A stretch of 64,000 nucleotides of DNA from Urechidicola croceus (GCA_905181865.1 CAJIZG010000003.1:62001-126000), one strand, 5' to 3'. Shown: positions 36,207 to 46,900, counted from the first letter of the stretch. Notes: a model not told the origin generated them from the sequence alone. A program made the numbers and translations.

Positions 36207-38387
36207 TTACAACACCAACAATCCGTGAGCCCTCAATACATTTACTGATTTAGCATACCAAAATAATTCGAAATCTTCAAAATGTATTTCAAAATCCGTC
36301 TTTATTTTTCCAAAACTTAAAGGTTTATTCGTAGGACTTAGTTTTTCTAAAATATCTAAAAGCCATAGACCTTTTTCCTTTTCTGTGCGAATGCGATACG
36401 TTTCTGTAACATCATGAAATGTCAATTCTAATTGTAGCCTTGTGACTCCTCGTTTTGATTTAGAAATTTCTCTTATTGAAGGAATTGTTCCCAACCAAAC
36501 TACTTTTGCGGAAGGTTTAATATTAAATGGAGAATTGCTATTTAAACAGTTCTCTATAAAGTCTGGACTTATTTTTGTCCTTGGAATTTTAAAATCGAAC
36601 CAATCTTGTAATGGAAGTTCAAGGCCTATTCCATGCATAAAATTAAAGAGTGATTTTTTTAATCCAACACTAAATTTTGAATGATCTATCCCTGTTTGAT
36701 CTGTAAAATCGATATCGTTATTGGCAAAAGTGATGTCTTTATAATTGGGTACAACTCCATATTCCTTTGGGTTTAAACCAATAGGGCTATGTGCGGTGAG
36801 TGCAAATTGATGCCAAAAGCCAGATTGTAATACGCCTACTTCAAAAAATTGACGAACCATTTCTAAACTATCAACCGTTTCTTGAATTGTTTGTGTTGGG
36901 TAGCCATACATTAAATAAGAATGTACCATTATACTTGCATCCGTTAAGTTTCTGGTAACCTGAGCGACTTGCGCTACAGACACTCCTTTATCTATCAGTT
37001 TTAGGAGTCTATCTGATGCGACTTCTAATCCACCCGAAATAGCAATACAACCAGACGCTTTTAATAACAAACAAAGGTCTTGCGTAAAGTTTTTCTCAAA
37101 CCGAATATTGGTCCACCAAGTAACCGTTAATCTTCGCTTTATAATTTCAAGTGCCAAGGCTTTCATAAGAGAAGGTGGTGCTGCTTCATCTACAAAGTGA
37201 AATCCGGTCTCCCCAGTCTGTTCAATAAGCGTCTCCATTCTATCTACTAAGATACTGGCGGCAATCGGTTCATATATTTTAATATAATCTAAAGAGATAT
37301 CACAAAAGGTACATTTCCCCCAGTAACATCCATGTGCCATCGTGAGTTTGTTCCATCTACCATCACTCCATAAACTATGCATAGGGTTTGCAATTTCAAT
37401 TACTGAGATATATTGGTCTAGCAATAAATCTGCATAATCTGGTGTACCTACCTCTTGTTGTTTATAGTCTGATTTTGTACAATTATTTTTATATTGAATA
37501 TCCCCATTTTCAAGCAGAAAGGTTCTTTTAAATTGGGTTTCACCTTTCAAAACCGAATTATAAATCAATTCGATAGGCAATTCACCATCATCTAAAGAAA
37601 TAAAATCAAAGAACTCAAAAACGCGGACATCCTTAACACTGCGTAATTCCGTATTTGGAAATCCGCCACCCATGGCAATTTTAATTTTCGGATAATTGGC
37701 TCTAATAAATTGTGCACATCGAAAAGCACTGTATAGATTACCGGGAAATGGTACTGAAAAACACACCAATTTGGGTTGATATTCTTTGAGTTGTTCATTT
37801 AAAATTTTTAGCGTGATCTTATCAATAAAAGTCGTGCTATCTTGCAGTTCTCCATAGAGTTCATCAAAAGAATTGGCACTTTGTCCCAAGCGTTCTGCAT
37901 AACGGCTAAATCCAAAATTAGGATCGATACATGCAATAATAAAGTCCGATAAGTCCTCCAGATATAAAGTCGCCAAATGTTTGGCCTTATCTTGAATTCC
38001 CATTGAGCCAAAAGCCCAATCCATATCATCTAACTGCTCAAAACGTGAACTTTGTGGTAAAAAATTATCAGTACAAATTTGTCTTGCAAAAGTTGGATTC
38101 TTTCCTTGTAAAAATAAAATCACGTCATCTAGTGGCTTTAAATAATATGATTTTAATGCATAGATACGTTTACAATTGTCAGAAACGATACGCTCATTTT
38201 GAAAGGCAATTTCAAAGAGCTCTTGATACGTTTTTTTACTAAACAGCTCCAAAATCACTTCAATCCCTAAATCCATTTGAAACGCAGAAATATCTTTTGT
38301 ATTCAGAAACCCTTTTAAGTATGCTGTAGCAGGATACGGCGTGTTTAATTGTGTAAATGGTGGTGTAATGAGTAAGAGGTCTTTCAA
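36207..38387 (-). CDS. B12-binding-domain radical SAM protein
   Basis: A 726-residue cytoplasmic protein. Residues ~1-300 include a cobalamin-binding-like Rossmann part (PKLVCFSVPFPGNLYSAFR, YPKIKIAMGGGFPNTELR) without the DxHxxG heme-off motif, as in many of this class. The radical SAM core (~340-600) has the cluster site HGCYWGKCTFCD, spaced C354-x4-C359-x2-C362 instead of the usual C-x3-C-x2-C, and GLEVASDRLLKLIDKG plus SYLMYGYPTQT downstream. The C-terminal ~120 residues are extra. It may methylate or rearrange a small molecule; no partner substrate gene adjoins. The stop overlaps the repeat region only at its 3' edge. Confidence 0.85.
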   Translation of the reverse strand: MKDLLLITPPFTQLNTPYPATAYLKGFLNTKDISAFQMDLGIEVILELFSKKTYQELFEIAFQNERIVSDNCKRIYALKSYYLKPLDDVILFLQGKNPTFARQICTDNFLPQSSRFEQLDDMDWAFGSMGIQDKAKHLATLYLEDLSDFIIACIDPNFGFSRYAERLGQSANSFDELYGELQDSTTFIDKITLKILNEQLKEYQPKLVCFSVPFPGNLYSAFRCAQFIRANYPKIKIAMGGGFPNTELRSVKDVRVFEFFDFISLDDGELPIELIYNSVLKGETQFKRTFLLENGDIQYKNNCTKSDYKQQEVGTPDYADLLLDQYISVIEIANPMHSLWSDGRWNKLTMAHGCYWGKCTFCDISLDYIKIYEPIAASILVDRMETLIEQTGETGFHFVDEAAPPSLMKALALEIIKRRLTVTWWTNIRFEKNFTQDLCLLLKASGCIAISGGLEVASDRLLKLIDKGVSVAQVAQVTRNLTDASIMVHSYLMYGYPTQTIQETVDSLEMVRQFFEVGVLQSGFWHQFALTAHSPIGLNPKEYGVVPNYKDITFANNDIDFTDQTGIDHSKFSVGLKKSLFNFMHGIGLELPLQDWFDFKIPRTKISPDFIENCLNSNSPFNIKPSAKVVWLGTIPSIREISKSKRGVTRLQLELTFHDVTETYRIRTEKEKGLWLLDILEKLSPTNKPLSFGKIKTDFEIHFEDFELFWYAKSVNVLRAHGLLVL

Positions 38388-38533
38388 AATGGAGCTTAAA
38401 AATAGATTGGAGCAAATATAACGGAAACAATTAGGACTAAATCTTTACTTCTATACTAATATAATAAGGATTAGAGAATCCTACTATGGAAGGCTGCCTC
38501 ATTTTGGCTTGCTTCGAATCACTTTTACCCAAT

Positions 38534-38549
38534 TCGACTCCGCTCAGTG
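38534..38549 (-). repeat. Third copy of CACTGAGCGGAGTCGA
   Basis: This 16-base copy is identical, on the opposite strand, to that at 36129-36144, so the radical SAM gene is bracketed by the repeat in inverted orientation. It lies just downstream of the Dus stop (38572), a usual intergenic place for such elements. Confidence 0.6.
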
Positions 38550-38571
38550 AGCGACAGCCAATAATTAAAAA

Positions 38572-39516
38572 TCACTCATTCTCTAAAATTTCAGCAACAG
38601 CATCTCTATACTTCTTAGGGTTCCCAGCCTTTTTAATTTTTTTAAAAGTCTTTTGCGGATTAGAAAACGAGTGAGAGAAATATTCCCAGAAGCCCTGCAT
38701 TTTCATTTTAATAGGAGTTGGTCCCGACAAAGCCGCATCGTACTGCTGATATATAGTATCGTGAAACTCAGAAAATAGTTCCCATCTATCTGTAGGGTAT
38801 TCCGTCGTATTGTTTTTAATCATCTTCGGCAAAAACGGATCTGCAATAAGGCCCCTACCAATCATAAAATGGTCAATGCTTGGAAAACGATCTTGCAACT
38901 CTTTAAACTTGGCAACACTTGTAATATCGCCGTTGTAGTACAGTTTGTGTTTTGTGCTTCCAATACAGCGTTCAAAAGCTTCTAGATTAACACCTCCTTT
39001 ATACAATTGCTTTCCTATACGTGCATGGATGGCCACATTTTTAAGTGGATATTTATCTAAAACAGGAAACGTATTTAAAATCTCTTCTGGGTTTTCATAG
39101 CCCATACGCATTTTCATAGAGACTATAATGTCGGTTTCAGCATGAACACGATCTAGAATATGATCTATTTTTTCTGGTTCACAAATCAATCCAGAACCCA
39201 TACCCCGTTTTGTGACCATAGGATACGGACACCCCAAATTCCAGTTCAATTCTTTATAACCTAACTCTTGAATGTATTTTACCACAAAAATAAATTCCTC
39301 AGCGTCATTTGTCATGATTTGAGGAATTACTTCTAGGTCCGTATTATTATCTGGTTTTAAATCTCGCTGATAATTATTTTTTATCACCAACTTTCCATTC
39401 ATTCGAATATAAGGTGCATAAAAAGTATCGATCCCGCCAAAATACTTGTTAAAAGCATTTCTAAAACGAAAATCTGTAAACCCCTGTAATGGAGAAGATA
39501 AAAGCGTTACCGACAT
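38572..39516 (-). CDS. tRNA-dihydrouridine synthase family protein
   Basis: A 314-residue flavoenzyme with the Dus barrel: SSPLQGFTDFRFRNAF at the N-terminus, the catalytic Cys in LNWNLGCPYPMVTKRGMGSGL (~103), SMKMRMGYENP, VAIHARIGKQLYKGG and YNGDITSVAKFKEL, and FMIGRGLIADP. It reduces uridines in the D-loop of tRNA with NADPH. Bacteroidetes often carry this branch near DusB/DusC level. It is 24 bases downstream of the J/KTSC gene and in the same direction, so it probably forms a unit with it. Confidence 0.88.
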   Translation of the reverse strand: MSVTLLSSPLQGFTDFRFRNAFNKYFGGIDTFYAPYIRMNGKLVIKNNYQRDLKPDNNTDLEVIPQIMTNDAEEFIFVVKYIQELGYKELNWNLGCPYPMVTKRGMGSGLICEPEKIDHILDRVHAETDIIVSMKMRMGYENPEEILNTFPVLDKYPLKNVAIHARIGKQLYKGGVNLEAFERCIGSTKHKLYYNGDITSVAKFKELQDRFPSIDHFMIGRGLIADPFLPKMIKNNTTEYPTDRWELFSEFHDTIYQQYDAALSGPTPIKMKMQGFWEYFSHSFSNPQKTFKKIKKAGNPKKYRDAVAEILENE

Positions 39517-39540
39517 GAATGTTTTTTGGTTTAAATCAAA

Positions 39541-39987
39541 TTAAGCCACGATATCAGCTTTCTTGATTTTTCTATAAGTGAACGAATTAAAAATATTTCT
39601 TCTCCCAAAATTATTTAATGACTTGCTTGCTGCAAATTTATTAAATAGTTTATGGTTAACGCCGAAGTACTCATAAGTATTGCCATCCGTAAAAGTAACC
39701 TCCAAACGCATACTTTTATGCTGAAAATCTGCAACTTTTGATTCTGAAATAGTACTCGAATACTCTTCTAAATTCGCTTCTTTAGTTTCTGGAGCAATAC
39801 TCACTAAAAAATGATATCCATCAATAATTTCTAAACTTTTAACGCCTGCTTCTTCCTTTTCTAATTCATCCTGAAATTTATCAGGGTGGTACTCTTTAAC
39901 TAAACCTCTATAGGTTTTTTTAAGATCCTTTAAATTAATAGGACCTTCTACACTAAAAAGTTTTTTGTATTGATTGATGCGCTTCAT
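39541..39987 (-). CDS. J-like N-terminal domain fused to a KTSC domain
   Basis: A 148-residue cytoplasmic protein. The N-terminal ~65 residues resemble a DnaJ domain with HPD at 34-36 in KEYHPDKFQD and a preceding helix LKKTYRGLVK. Residues ~85-142 are a KTSC domain (VADFQHKSMRLEVTFTDGN, YEYFGVNHKLFNKF, SLNNFGRRNIFNSF), a small domain associated with RNA or nucleic acid handling. This fusion is common in Flavobacteriia. A role with Hsp70 on RNA-related clients is inferred. It is directly upstream of the Dus gene, which supports an RNA link. Confidence 0.8.
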   Translation of the reverse strand: MKRINQYKKLFSVEGPINLKDLKKTYRGLVKEYHPDKFQDELEKEEAGVKSLEIIDGYHFLVSIAPETKEANLEEYSSTISESKVADFQHKSMRLEVTFTDGNTYEYFGVNHKLFNKFAASKSLNNFGRRNIFNSFTYRKIKKADIVA

Positions 39988-40202
39988 ATAAATATTTTAA
40001 ATCGGGCGCAAAATTACTGATATTCTATGAATTAATAGTAGCTTATACTTTTTCATATTATAAATACAGAAAATTACTAGCATCCCGTCGAAACAAAGCA
40101 TGAATGAAGAAAAGTCTCCTCTTGTCAATTATTGTAAGGAAACACAAGTGAAGAGTCAATCAAAGAAATAGCCTATCTCACTATTTTAATCGAAAACCTA
40201 TT

Positions 40203-40961
40203 TTAACGCTTATTCCCTTTTGTTACCTGATTTTCTATATTTTTTACAAAAATTAACTTATGTCTACTTTTTGGATTTTCTCGTTGTTCAATTTCAAACA
40301 CACCAATTGATTTAATTAGCGGAGTTAATTTATCAAATCCGTAATTTCTAGAATCAAAGTTGGTCTTTTTTTTCTGTAATAAACTACCAACATCTCCAAG
40401 AAATGCCCAACCATCTTCATCTGATGCATCGCTAATGGTAGTAGATATAAGTTTTATTTCTTTCTTTGTGATCGTATCAACTCCTGATTCTTCGACCTCC
40501 TTATTTTCATTTTTCTCCTCTCGTTGTTTCTTTAAGATTTCGATATACACAAACCTGTCGCAAGCCACAATAAACGGATTCGGCGTCTTTTTTTCTCCTA
40601 TCCCAATCACTTGCATTCCCGCCTCTCTCAATCTCGTTGCCAACCGTGTAAAATCGCTATCACTAGAAACTAAGCAAAATCCGCTTACTTTTCCAGTATA
40701 AAGAATGTCCATAGCATCAATGATCATGGCAGAATCTGTTGCATTTTTTCCAGTGGTGTATCCATATTGCTGTATCGGAGTAATAGCATTTTCTAACAAT
40801 AAATTTTTCCATTTTGTCAAATTAGGCCGTGTCCAATCACCATATATTCTTTTAATTGTTGGATTGCCGTACTTGGCAATTTCTTCCATCATTTCTTTTA
40901 CGTGTGCTGATGGGATATTATCACCGTCTATTAATACGGCTATATTTAAATTTTTATTCAT
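40203..40961 (-). CDS. NYN-domain nuclease-like protein with C-terminal OST-HTH
   Basis: A 252-residue protein from the ATG at 40961; an upstream ATG at 40982 would add seven basic residues. The NYN/PIN-like domain (~5-145) keeps the acidic residues Asp12 and Asp14 in LIDGDN, Asp76 and Asp82 in KNATDSAMIIDAMD, and Asp101 and Asp103 in SSDSDFT, so it probably cleaves RNA with Mg2+. A charged linker (~155-180) leads to an OST-HTH/LOTUS fold (~175-245, DEDGWAFLGDVGSLLQKK) that binds RNA. This LabA-like type is widespread in Bacteroidetes. It stands alone between gaps. Confidence 0.88.
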   Translation of the reverse strand: MNKNLNIAVLIDGDNIPSAHVKEMMEEIAKYGNPTIKRIYGDWTRPNLTKWKNLLLENAITPIQQYGYTTGKNATDSAMIIDAMDILYTGKVSGFCLVSSDSDFTRLATRLREAGMQVIGIGEKKTPNPFIVACDRFVYIEILKKQREEKNENKEVEESGVDTITKKEIKLISTTISDASDEDGWAFLGDVGSLLQKKKTNFDSRNYGFDKLTPLIKSIGVFEIEQRENPKSRHKLIFVKNIENQVTKGNKR

Positions 40962-40982
40962 TTTGTGTTTTTTATACCGCAA

Positions 40983-41303
40983 TTACATACAACTCTTTGT
41001 ATGGCTCGTTACGTCGTTTAACGCTCCTAATTTAATAAATATAAACGAAACAGAAAACTGGTGATGGCTTTCGCAAGCAGGCTTGAATTAGCATTTAATT
41101 TTATACAGGATTAAGAAACGTAATATTTTAGTTCATGAATGATTAATTTTTCTTTAGAATATATCCTTCGAATAGTATGTCCGTTTCTAATTCTAAATCT
41201 ATTGGGGTTACTTCCCAATTATATCCGAGGATTAATAATTAGGTTTTTAGTTGTTTCAATAGCTTGATATTTACAAATCCAAGTCCTAACCACTACCTCG
41301 ATA
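40983..41303. other. 321-base stretch, no intact gene; short minus-strand remnant
   Basis: The complement of about 41145-41240 reads ILGYNWEVTPIDLELETDIL then FEGYILKKN and a stop, a plausible last stretch of a decayed protein. I do not recognise the family. No hairpin with a T-run and no repeat are seen elsewhere in the gap, which should also contain the promoter of the NYN gene. Confidence 0.3.
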
Positions 41304-43457
41304 CTAATGCTCAATTCCCGGAAGCATCTCTGACCAAACCACATCAATTCTGTTACCAATACCAGAGTCTTTGGTAATATCCCAATAGCTTGTTTTTTTG
41401 AGTTTTAAAGCCAGCGTGGTGGTAATAAAACTTTGTGTCCACCCAGTAAGCGTGCCCCAGGCTCCCCAGCCATGATCCGCATTTGAACCGTAGTATTCCC
41501 AGTTTTCATAGTCAAAAGCCCTGAACCAGCAACCATCTAAATCGGCCCTCCCGGAAGAAGTGCTCTGAATACGTACCATAAATTCAGCAAGCTTATCGAC
41601 TGCTTCTATATATCTAGGATTTTGAGTCGCCTCCGCAGCTTCATTTAAAGCGAAAAAAGCAAAGTTACTTGTGCACAGCATATCAGTAATTGGCTCTCCA
41701 TTAGAATGAATTACCGGAGCCCCTGCATGACCATAACTACTATTAGACTTTGGCGCTCCATACCTGCCCTTACTACCTTCACCTAACTCTTCTCTAAGAG
41801 CACCCACCTCAACCTGGTTTTTTAGTAAATTATCGCATATTGTATTTAGCCAACCCCTGTGCTTTTTGGTATCTTCAATCCTTACTAACCATGCTAATGG
41901 TAGGATCATTCGGGTACGTTCTTGCTGTATTCCGTTTGTCCATTTCCAATTCTTTGGGTAATTGGTCATAGTAATTTCAATAGCTTTTTTAGCTTTAACC
42001 AACAATGACCCGTAACCGGTTTTGTCATAAAGCCAGAGGTAGGTCGCCCATAACCAAGATTCATAATGGGGCGCTATATTTTCAAATTCTCCTTCCATCA
42101 ATGTTTGCCACGTTTTTTCATCAATGTCTTTGCCATTTAGTGCTCCTCCACGAAAACCGTTTTTTCCAGAAGTCCGGAAGTTGGCAAGAATCAATTCGAG
42201 AATTTGAACATTCCATGTATTATTTTCCATCACTTGTGAAGAAAGGATGGAACCGAGCAGTATTCTAGCATTGTCGTCGCCATAGTATCTGGAAGGTTTT
42301 GTTGCTGCCCAGCCAATCAAACCATACGACGACATCTTTGCGTCTTTACTACTACTCGTTTTAAAAACATCAGAGTTAAACAAAAAGTCCATGAGGTTTT
42401 CTGCAATTTCTTCCTTCTGCTTGTTTTGCTTTATACCATTTGCCATAGCAAAGGTCATGCTTGTCTCTGCCACGCAATCACCGCGCAACCAATATCGGTA
42501 AGGCTGACTTCCGTCATAATTAATATATGAATAGTGTCCTTCCATAACTCCCAGAGAACCGTCGCCAGAGGGTAGATTAAGATTCATTGGTGGGCCAACG
42601 GGTAGTTGTAAAGTGTCAATACACTCCCATTGATTTTTCCAATCAGGATGAATTAAAAAACGTGCTTTCTTATACCATTCCGCACCGCGTTCTACTGCCA
42701 ATTCATAGGCGTTTTCAGGAAGTGGAACTATAGCATTATAACTTGGTTTTACAATCGGATTCCATGTTACACTTTCAGCTGCCATCTCAATTGACAAGTA
42801 AAATAGAATACCTCCAATAGTACTTTGCCAGGCATTTATTGGCGAATAGCGACTTTTATTAAAATCGCTCAATTTGGTTGTTGAAATCAAAACATTACTA
42901 TCCTCAAAAAGGATGGGCGAACTCTTTGTTTTTTCCAATCCGTACAGTGCTTTGTCGAAACCTGCAACATTAGCCCCTTTCAAATGGCTCTCTCTTTCTG
43001 GTATATCGATATAAAAATATAATCCGGCATCTAAAATACGCATTGGAGAAAGTTCCTCTCCAAAGAAATTTGAGGTAACTACTAAGCGTTCTTTTTTAGT
43101 TGATTTAATTTCTCCCGTAATGTCAGATTCTAAATGATTGGGGAATTCAATATAAGTTTTCAAGTCCTTTTTATTTACACGCTTGTAAAAATCACCTGGA
43201 ATCACAGTTGTTGCCGCCGGGTAATTTTTGGCTAAAATCAGGAGTACTTCATTCTTTTCACAACTTTTAAGTGCAGTGTTAATGTCATCATATCGAATAC
43301 AATTTTCACCATTTGACTTTAGCAATTGATAAAGATCATTGGACTCATTACTATAAACATGTATTCGATTGTTAGTATCAAGTTTACTTTTCTGTCCAAA
43401 TGCGACCATTACAAATAAAAAGGACAAGGCAACTAGAGATAAGGATTTTTGTTTCAT
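41304..43457 (-). CDS. Secreted 717-residue protein, probable alpha/alpha-barrel
   Basis: I do not recognise the family with certainty. It has a signal peptide (1-21, ending MVAFGQ). Residues ~25-240 are an alpha/beta region with possible Rossmann or ThuA-like texture (EVLLILAKNYPAA, RILDAGLYFYIDIP). Residues ~250-700 are helical and aromatic, with repeated hairpin-type motifs such as YNYDGSQPYRYWLRGDCVAET, GRGGALNGKDIDEKTW-like loops, HYESWLWATYLWLYDK, and the late SGRADLDGCWFRAFDYENW and DHGWGAWGTLTGWTQSF. That is the texture of six-hairpin glycosidases or lyases (for example GH88, GH105 or GH127 types). An Asp or Glu pair could be catalytic. It is isolated by gaps on both sides. Confidence 0.6.
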   Translation of the reverse strand: MKQKSLSLVALSFLFVMVAFGQKSKLDTNNRIHVYSNESNDLYQLLKSNGENCIRYDDINTALKSCEKNEVLLILAKNYPAATTVIPGDFYKRVNKKDLKTYIEFPNHLESDITGEIKSTKKERLVVTSNFFGEELSPMRILDAGLYFYIDIPERESHLKGANVAGFDKALYGLEKTKSSPILFEDSNVLISTTKLSDFNKSRYSPINAWQSTIGGILFYLSIEMAAESVTWNPIVKPSYNAIVPLPENAYELAVERGAEWYKKARFLIHPDWKNQWECIDTLQLPVGPPMNLNLPSGDGSLGVMEGHYSYINYDGSQPYRYWLRGDCVAETSMTFAMANGIKQNKQKEEIAENLMDFLFNSDVFKTSSSKDAKMSSYGLIGWAATKPSRYYGDDNARILLGSILSSQVMENNTWNVQILELILANFRTSGKNGFRGGALNGKDIDEKTWQTLMEGEFENIAPHYESWLWATYLWLYDKTGYGSLLVKAKKAIEITMTNYPKNWKWTNGIQQERTRMILPLAWLVRIEDTKKHRGWLNTICDNLLKNQVEVGALREELGEGSKGRYGAPKSNSSYGHAGAPVIHSNGEPITDMLCTSNFAFFALNEAAEATQNPRYIEAVDKLAEFMVRIQSTSSGRADLDGCWFRAFDYENWEYYGSNADHGWGAWGTLTGWTQSFITTTLALKLKKTSYWDITKDSGIGNRIDVVWSEMLPGIEH

Positions 43458-43946
43458 TGGATATCGTATGTTTTTACTTTTAATCGATTCGTTCTTACTG
43501 TTTTCTCTGATATGTGTTAATTAGATACATCTAAGTTTTGTTTTATTCAAAATGCGCTTGAAACGACTTAAGTTTATATTTTATAAATTTAAGGCAGAAA
43601 TAAGAAAGCTCAAAAGAAAGGGTTAAAATTAGTATATCCGTAAAAACTAAGCCTACGTCAATATTGGAAAACCCCTCCCTTTTCTACCTATATTTCGAAT
43701 AGTTGGTTGAGGCTTTTAGCGTTGGCTATTTTTCTGATTTCAGTTTAATTTTTTTAGCAATTTTTTAAAGTTCTCAAAAAAATATTTCAAATCTAAGTAA
43801 ATTTCTACAAGAAACTGCAAAACAAATTATGGATATTAAACCTTTTGTTTTTTAGTACGTAGTGCACTACTTTTCTCGCTAAACTAATCGTTGCGCTATA
43901 TAGCGGCAGTAAATAGATTACTAGTTGTGTTGGAATATGAAGAAAC
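43458..43946. other. 489-base intergenic stretch
   Basis: AT-rich, between the 717-residue protein gene and the giant cytochrome gene, both on the minus strand. I see no coding remnant in six frames of more than about 30 codons, no terminator-like hairpin with T-run, and no repeat. A chance-level 12-bp palindrome lies at 43859-43870. The first ~150 bases should hold the promoter of the 717-residue protein gene. Confidence 0.5.
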
Positions 43947-46900
43947 TTAATTTGCTGCTTTTTGCGCAGACAAAAATGCAATCATATCACGTAGTTCTCT
44001 CTTACTCATAATAGCCCCCATTGGTGGCATGCTAGATGCCATATTTTCTCTTTTGGTAATACTTGAAACCGGCACTGTTAAAGGTACCTCTGAGGTTCTA
44101 ACAATCAATGCTGCTTCTCCTTCTTCTAAAAGTGTCCCTGTAATATTCTTTCCATCTTTTAATGTGAGTGATACCATTCCAAAACCTGGAGAAAGTCTTT
44201 CACTTGGAGCAATAAGAGCTTCTAAGATTTGTTCTCTGGAAAGGATATTTCCAATATTCGCCAAATTTGGACCTACAGTTCCATCCTTTCCGGTAATATT
44301 ATGACATTTAATGCATTGTCCAGAATTGTCTGTTAGAAAATAATTTTCTCCTTTTTTTATATTACCTCCATATAATGTTTCACTGTAGGTCTCAGCGTCA
44401 TAGTTATTCCCCATTAGTGCCTCAAGTTTCACTGTTAACTTCTCAGATTTCGTCTTATGTATCGTTTCTACTAATTCTAATAAAACTCCTGAAGAAAGTT
44501 TTTCTAAAAGCATTTGGTCAATCAGTCCGTCTAATATAACCGATGTGTTCTCTAGAGGCATTTCACCTAGTGCCGTTATTACTTGTTGCTGCTCATTTAA
44601 CGTTCCTTTCTTAAAAATGGGCTCCACAATACTCGGCAAACCTTCTTTAGAGATCTTCAGTTGATTTAAATACTTCAATCCTGTAGTTCTTACCAATACA
44701 CTATTATCACTCATTCCTACTTTGATAATTTCTTCTATATTTTCGTGTTTCAATTCAACCAGTGCATCCAATACAGCAGACTTCACTTTAGAATCTTTAC
44801 TGGTATTCAATAGGTGTACAAGTTGACTATTATAACTTGCTATTTCCAAATTAGACATCATTGCAATGATTGAACTCAAAAGTACTGGATCCTTCTCTTG
44901 CAGCATTGCGCCTAATTCAGCTGCTACGATTTCTTGTATCGGCGCTAAATCTCGCTTTATTACTCCTCGATATCTCCCATCAACCCTATCTAGCAAAGAT
45001 GGGTTTTCCCAAGTTCCGACTGCTGCTAAAGCTTCTTGTCTTAAATCTTTGGATACCGTTGCTCTTTGTGCGAAATCGAGCACTTGTTTTAATGCGGCTT
45101 CTCCTCCTAGTCTCGAACTTGCATTTATGGCTCTTCTGAGTAAAGCTTCTGAAGTAAATCGCTCTTCTTTTAAGAGTGCCGCCAATTGAGGTAGGGCTTC
45201 TTCTATAGACCAGTCATCATTAATAGCACGTGCAGCCTCTGTAACTAAATATTCATCAGAATCATTCAAAAATTGAACAATCCCAGGATGTTGCAATCTT
45301 CTTAAAACCAATATAGCGACAAGTCTCAATGATGTAGTCGTATTCTTTGCTAATGCAATCATTCGTTCTGCATTTCCTATACGTGAAAGTGCTAACACGC
45401 CAGCATGTCTCACATACACATCTTCGTCGTTATTTGCTTTCAGCATCGCTAGAAGAGGATCAATAGCTTCATTGAATTTTATTCTACCCAAAGCCTGTGC
45501 ACCGAAAAATTGAACTCTTGGATGTACATGTGCCAATAAAGGAATTAGATCTCTACCTGCCTTTGTATACCTTACGTCTCCAAAAACTTTTGCCGTTTGT
45601 GCTACAATCTCTGGATCGCTATCTTTTAATAACGGTAGCAAAACTTTGGCGTACGTAAGTTCTTTAGCGGCTAACTGCCCTATCCCCCAAATTGAATGAA
45701 CTCTAGCTAGTTGATTTTCTTTTTGAACTATTTTATCCTGAAATATTATCGCTCCTTTTTTACCTCTTTTTACCAATTCAAATTGTGCTTTTAATCGAAT
45801 CCTTTGATCTCCATAACCAAGTAAGTCGGCAAGTGTTTCTTTTGATTGTTCCTTATAAGACAACTGCATCAATCGCGCTGTTTCTTTTCTCACTACTTTG
45901 AGATCATTTTCACTTTCGGCTACATCTAATTTCCAAACCCTTCCGTAATCTTTGGTGCGCCAACCATTGATCCAGTCAGAGAAATACAAAGCACCATCCG
46001 GTCCAAAGCGCAATCCTGTTGGTAAAACACCACTTACAATATCCTGTTCTGATTTAAACTCAAAAGAAGCCCCAGAAGGTTTTAAATCAAAAGCCCAAAT
46101 ACCAGACTGACTGGGCCCTCCTCTAAATTCAACCAAGAAGAACTTATTCTTCCATTTTGACCCTAACCCTGTTCCTGGGTTATAAGCCATTCCGGTGGGT
46201 CCATTATGAAAGTTTTTAATTGGTGGGATGATATAAGCGGCCTGCCCTTTCCACCTTGGTTTGAATAATTCTTCGTCCATCCAAACTTTATACTTATTGT
46301 TTTTGGGATCTGTGTACTTACCAAATTGCCAATTAATTCTCCAACCAGCATCTGAACCATCAACAATATACACGAGCCGTTCCATTTCTCCTTTGTGATC
46401 ACCATCATTATCTGAAGTGATAATATTTCCATAATCATCAAAAACAAATTCATGAGTATTTCTCAGTCCCCTAGCAAAAACTTCGAAATTACTTCCATCA
46501 GGATTCGCTCTTACTATAATCCCTTGATTTGGATATGCATGATTTACCCCTTCAGCAGTTGTTATGTTTGCTCCGATATCTCCAATTCCCCAATAAATTT
46601 TACCATCAGGCCCTTGAATCACTCCAGACATATTATGCCCCCCAAAACCAATATGAACCACATAGCCATGACTAATACTCTCTTTTTTTTCGAAAACGCC
46701 ATCGCCATTTTCATCCTTTAAGCGCCACATATCTGGCCCTACTCCCATAAAAGCATCATCTTCTCTTACCAATAAAGCTCCGGCGACATCTGTGACTTCT
46801 TCATTAAAATCGTGTAACACCCGTGTAGATACATCTGCCAACCCATCATTATTTGTATCTTCTAATTTCCAAATAGCTTCTTTGAGCACCGTTAAGTCAT

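Noticed and set aside
35957-36253. A 98-codon plus-strand frame
   Set aside because: It runs through dispersed repeat elements, has no family texture and overlaps the end of the radical SAM gene; non-coding.
43859-43870. 12-bp perfect palindrome GTAGTGCACTAC
   Set aside because: With this base composition about 15-25 palindromes of this length are expected by chance in 64 kb; no gene-start context.
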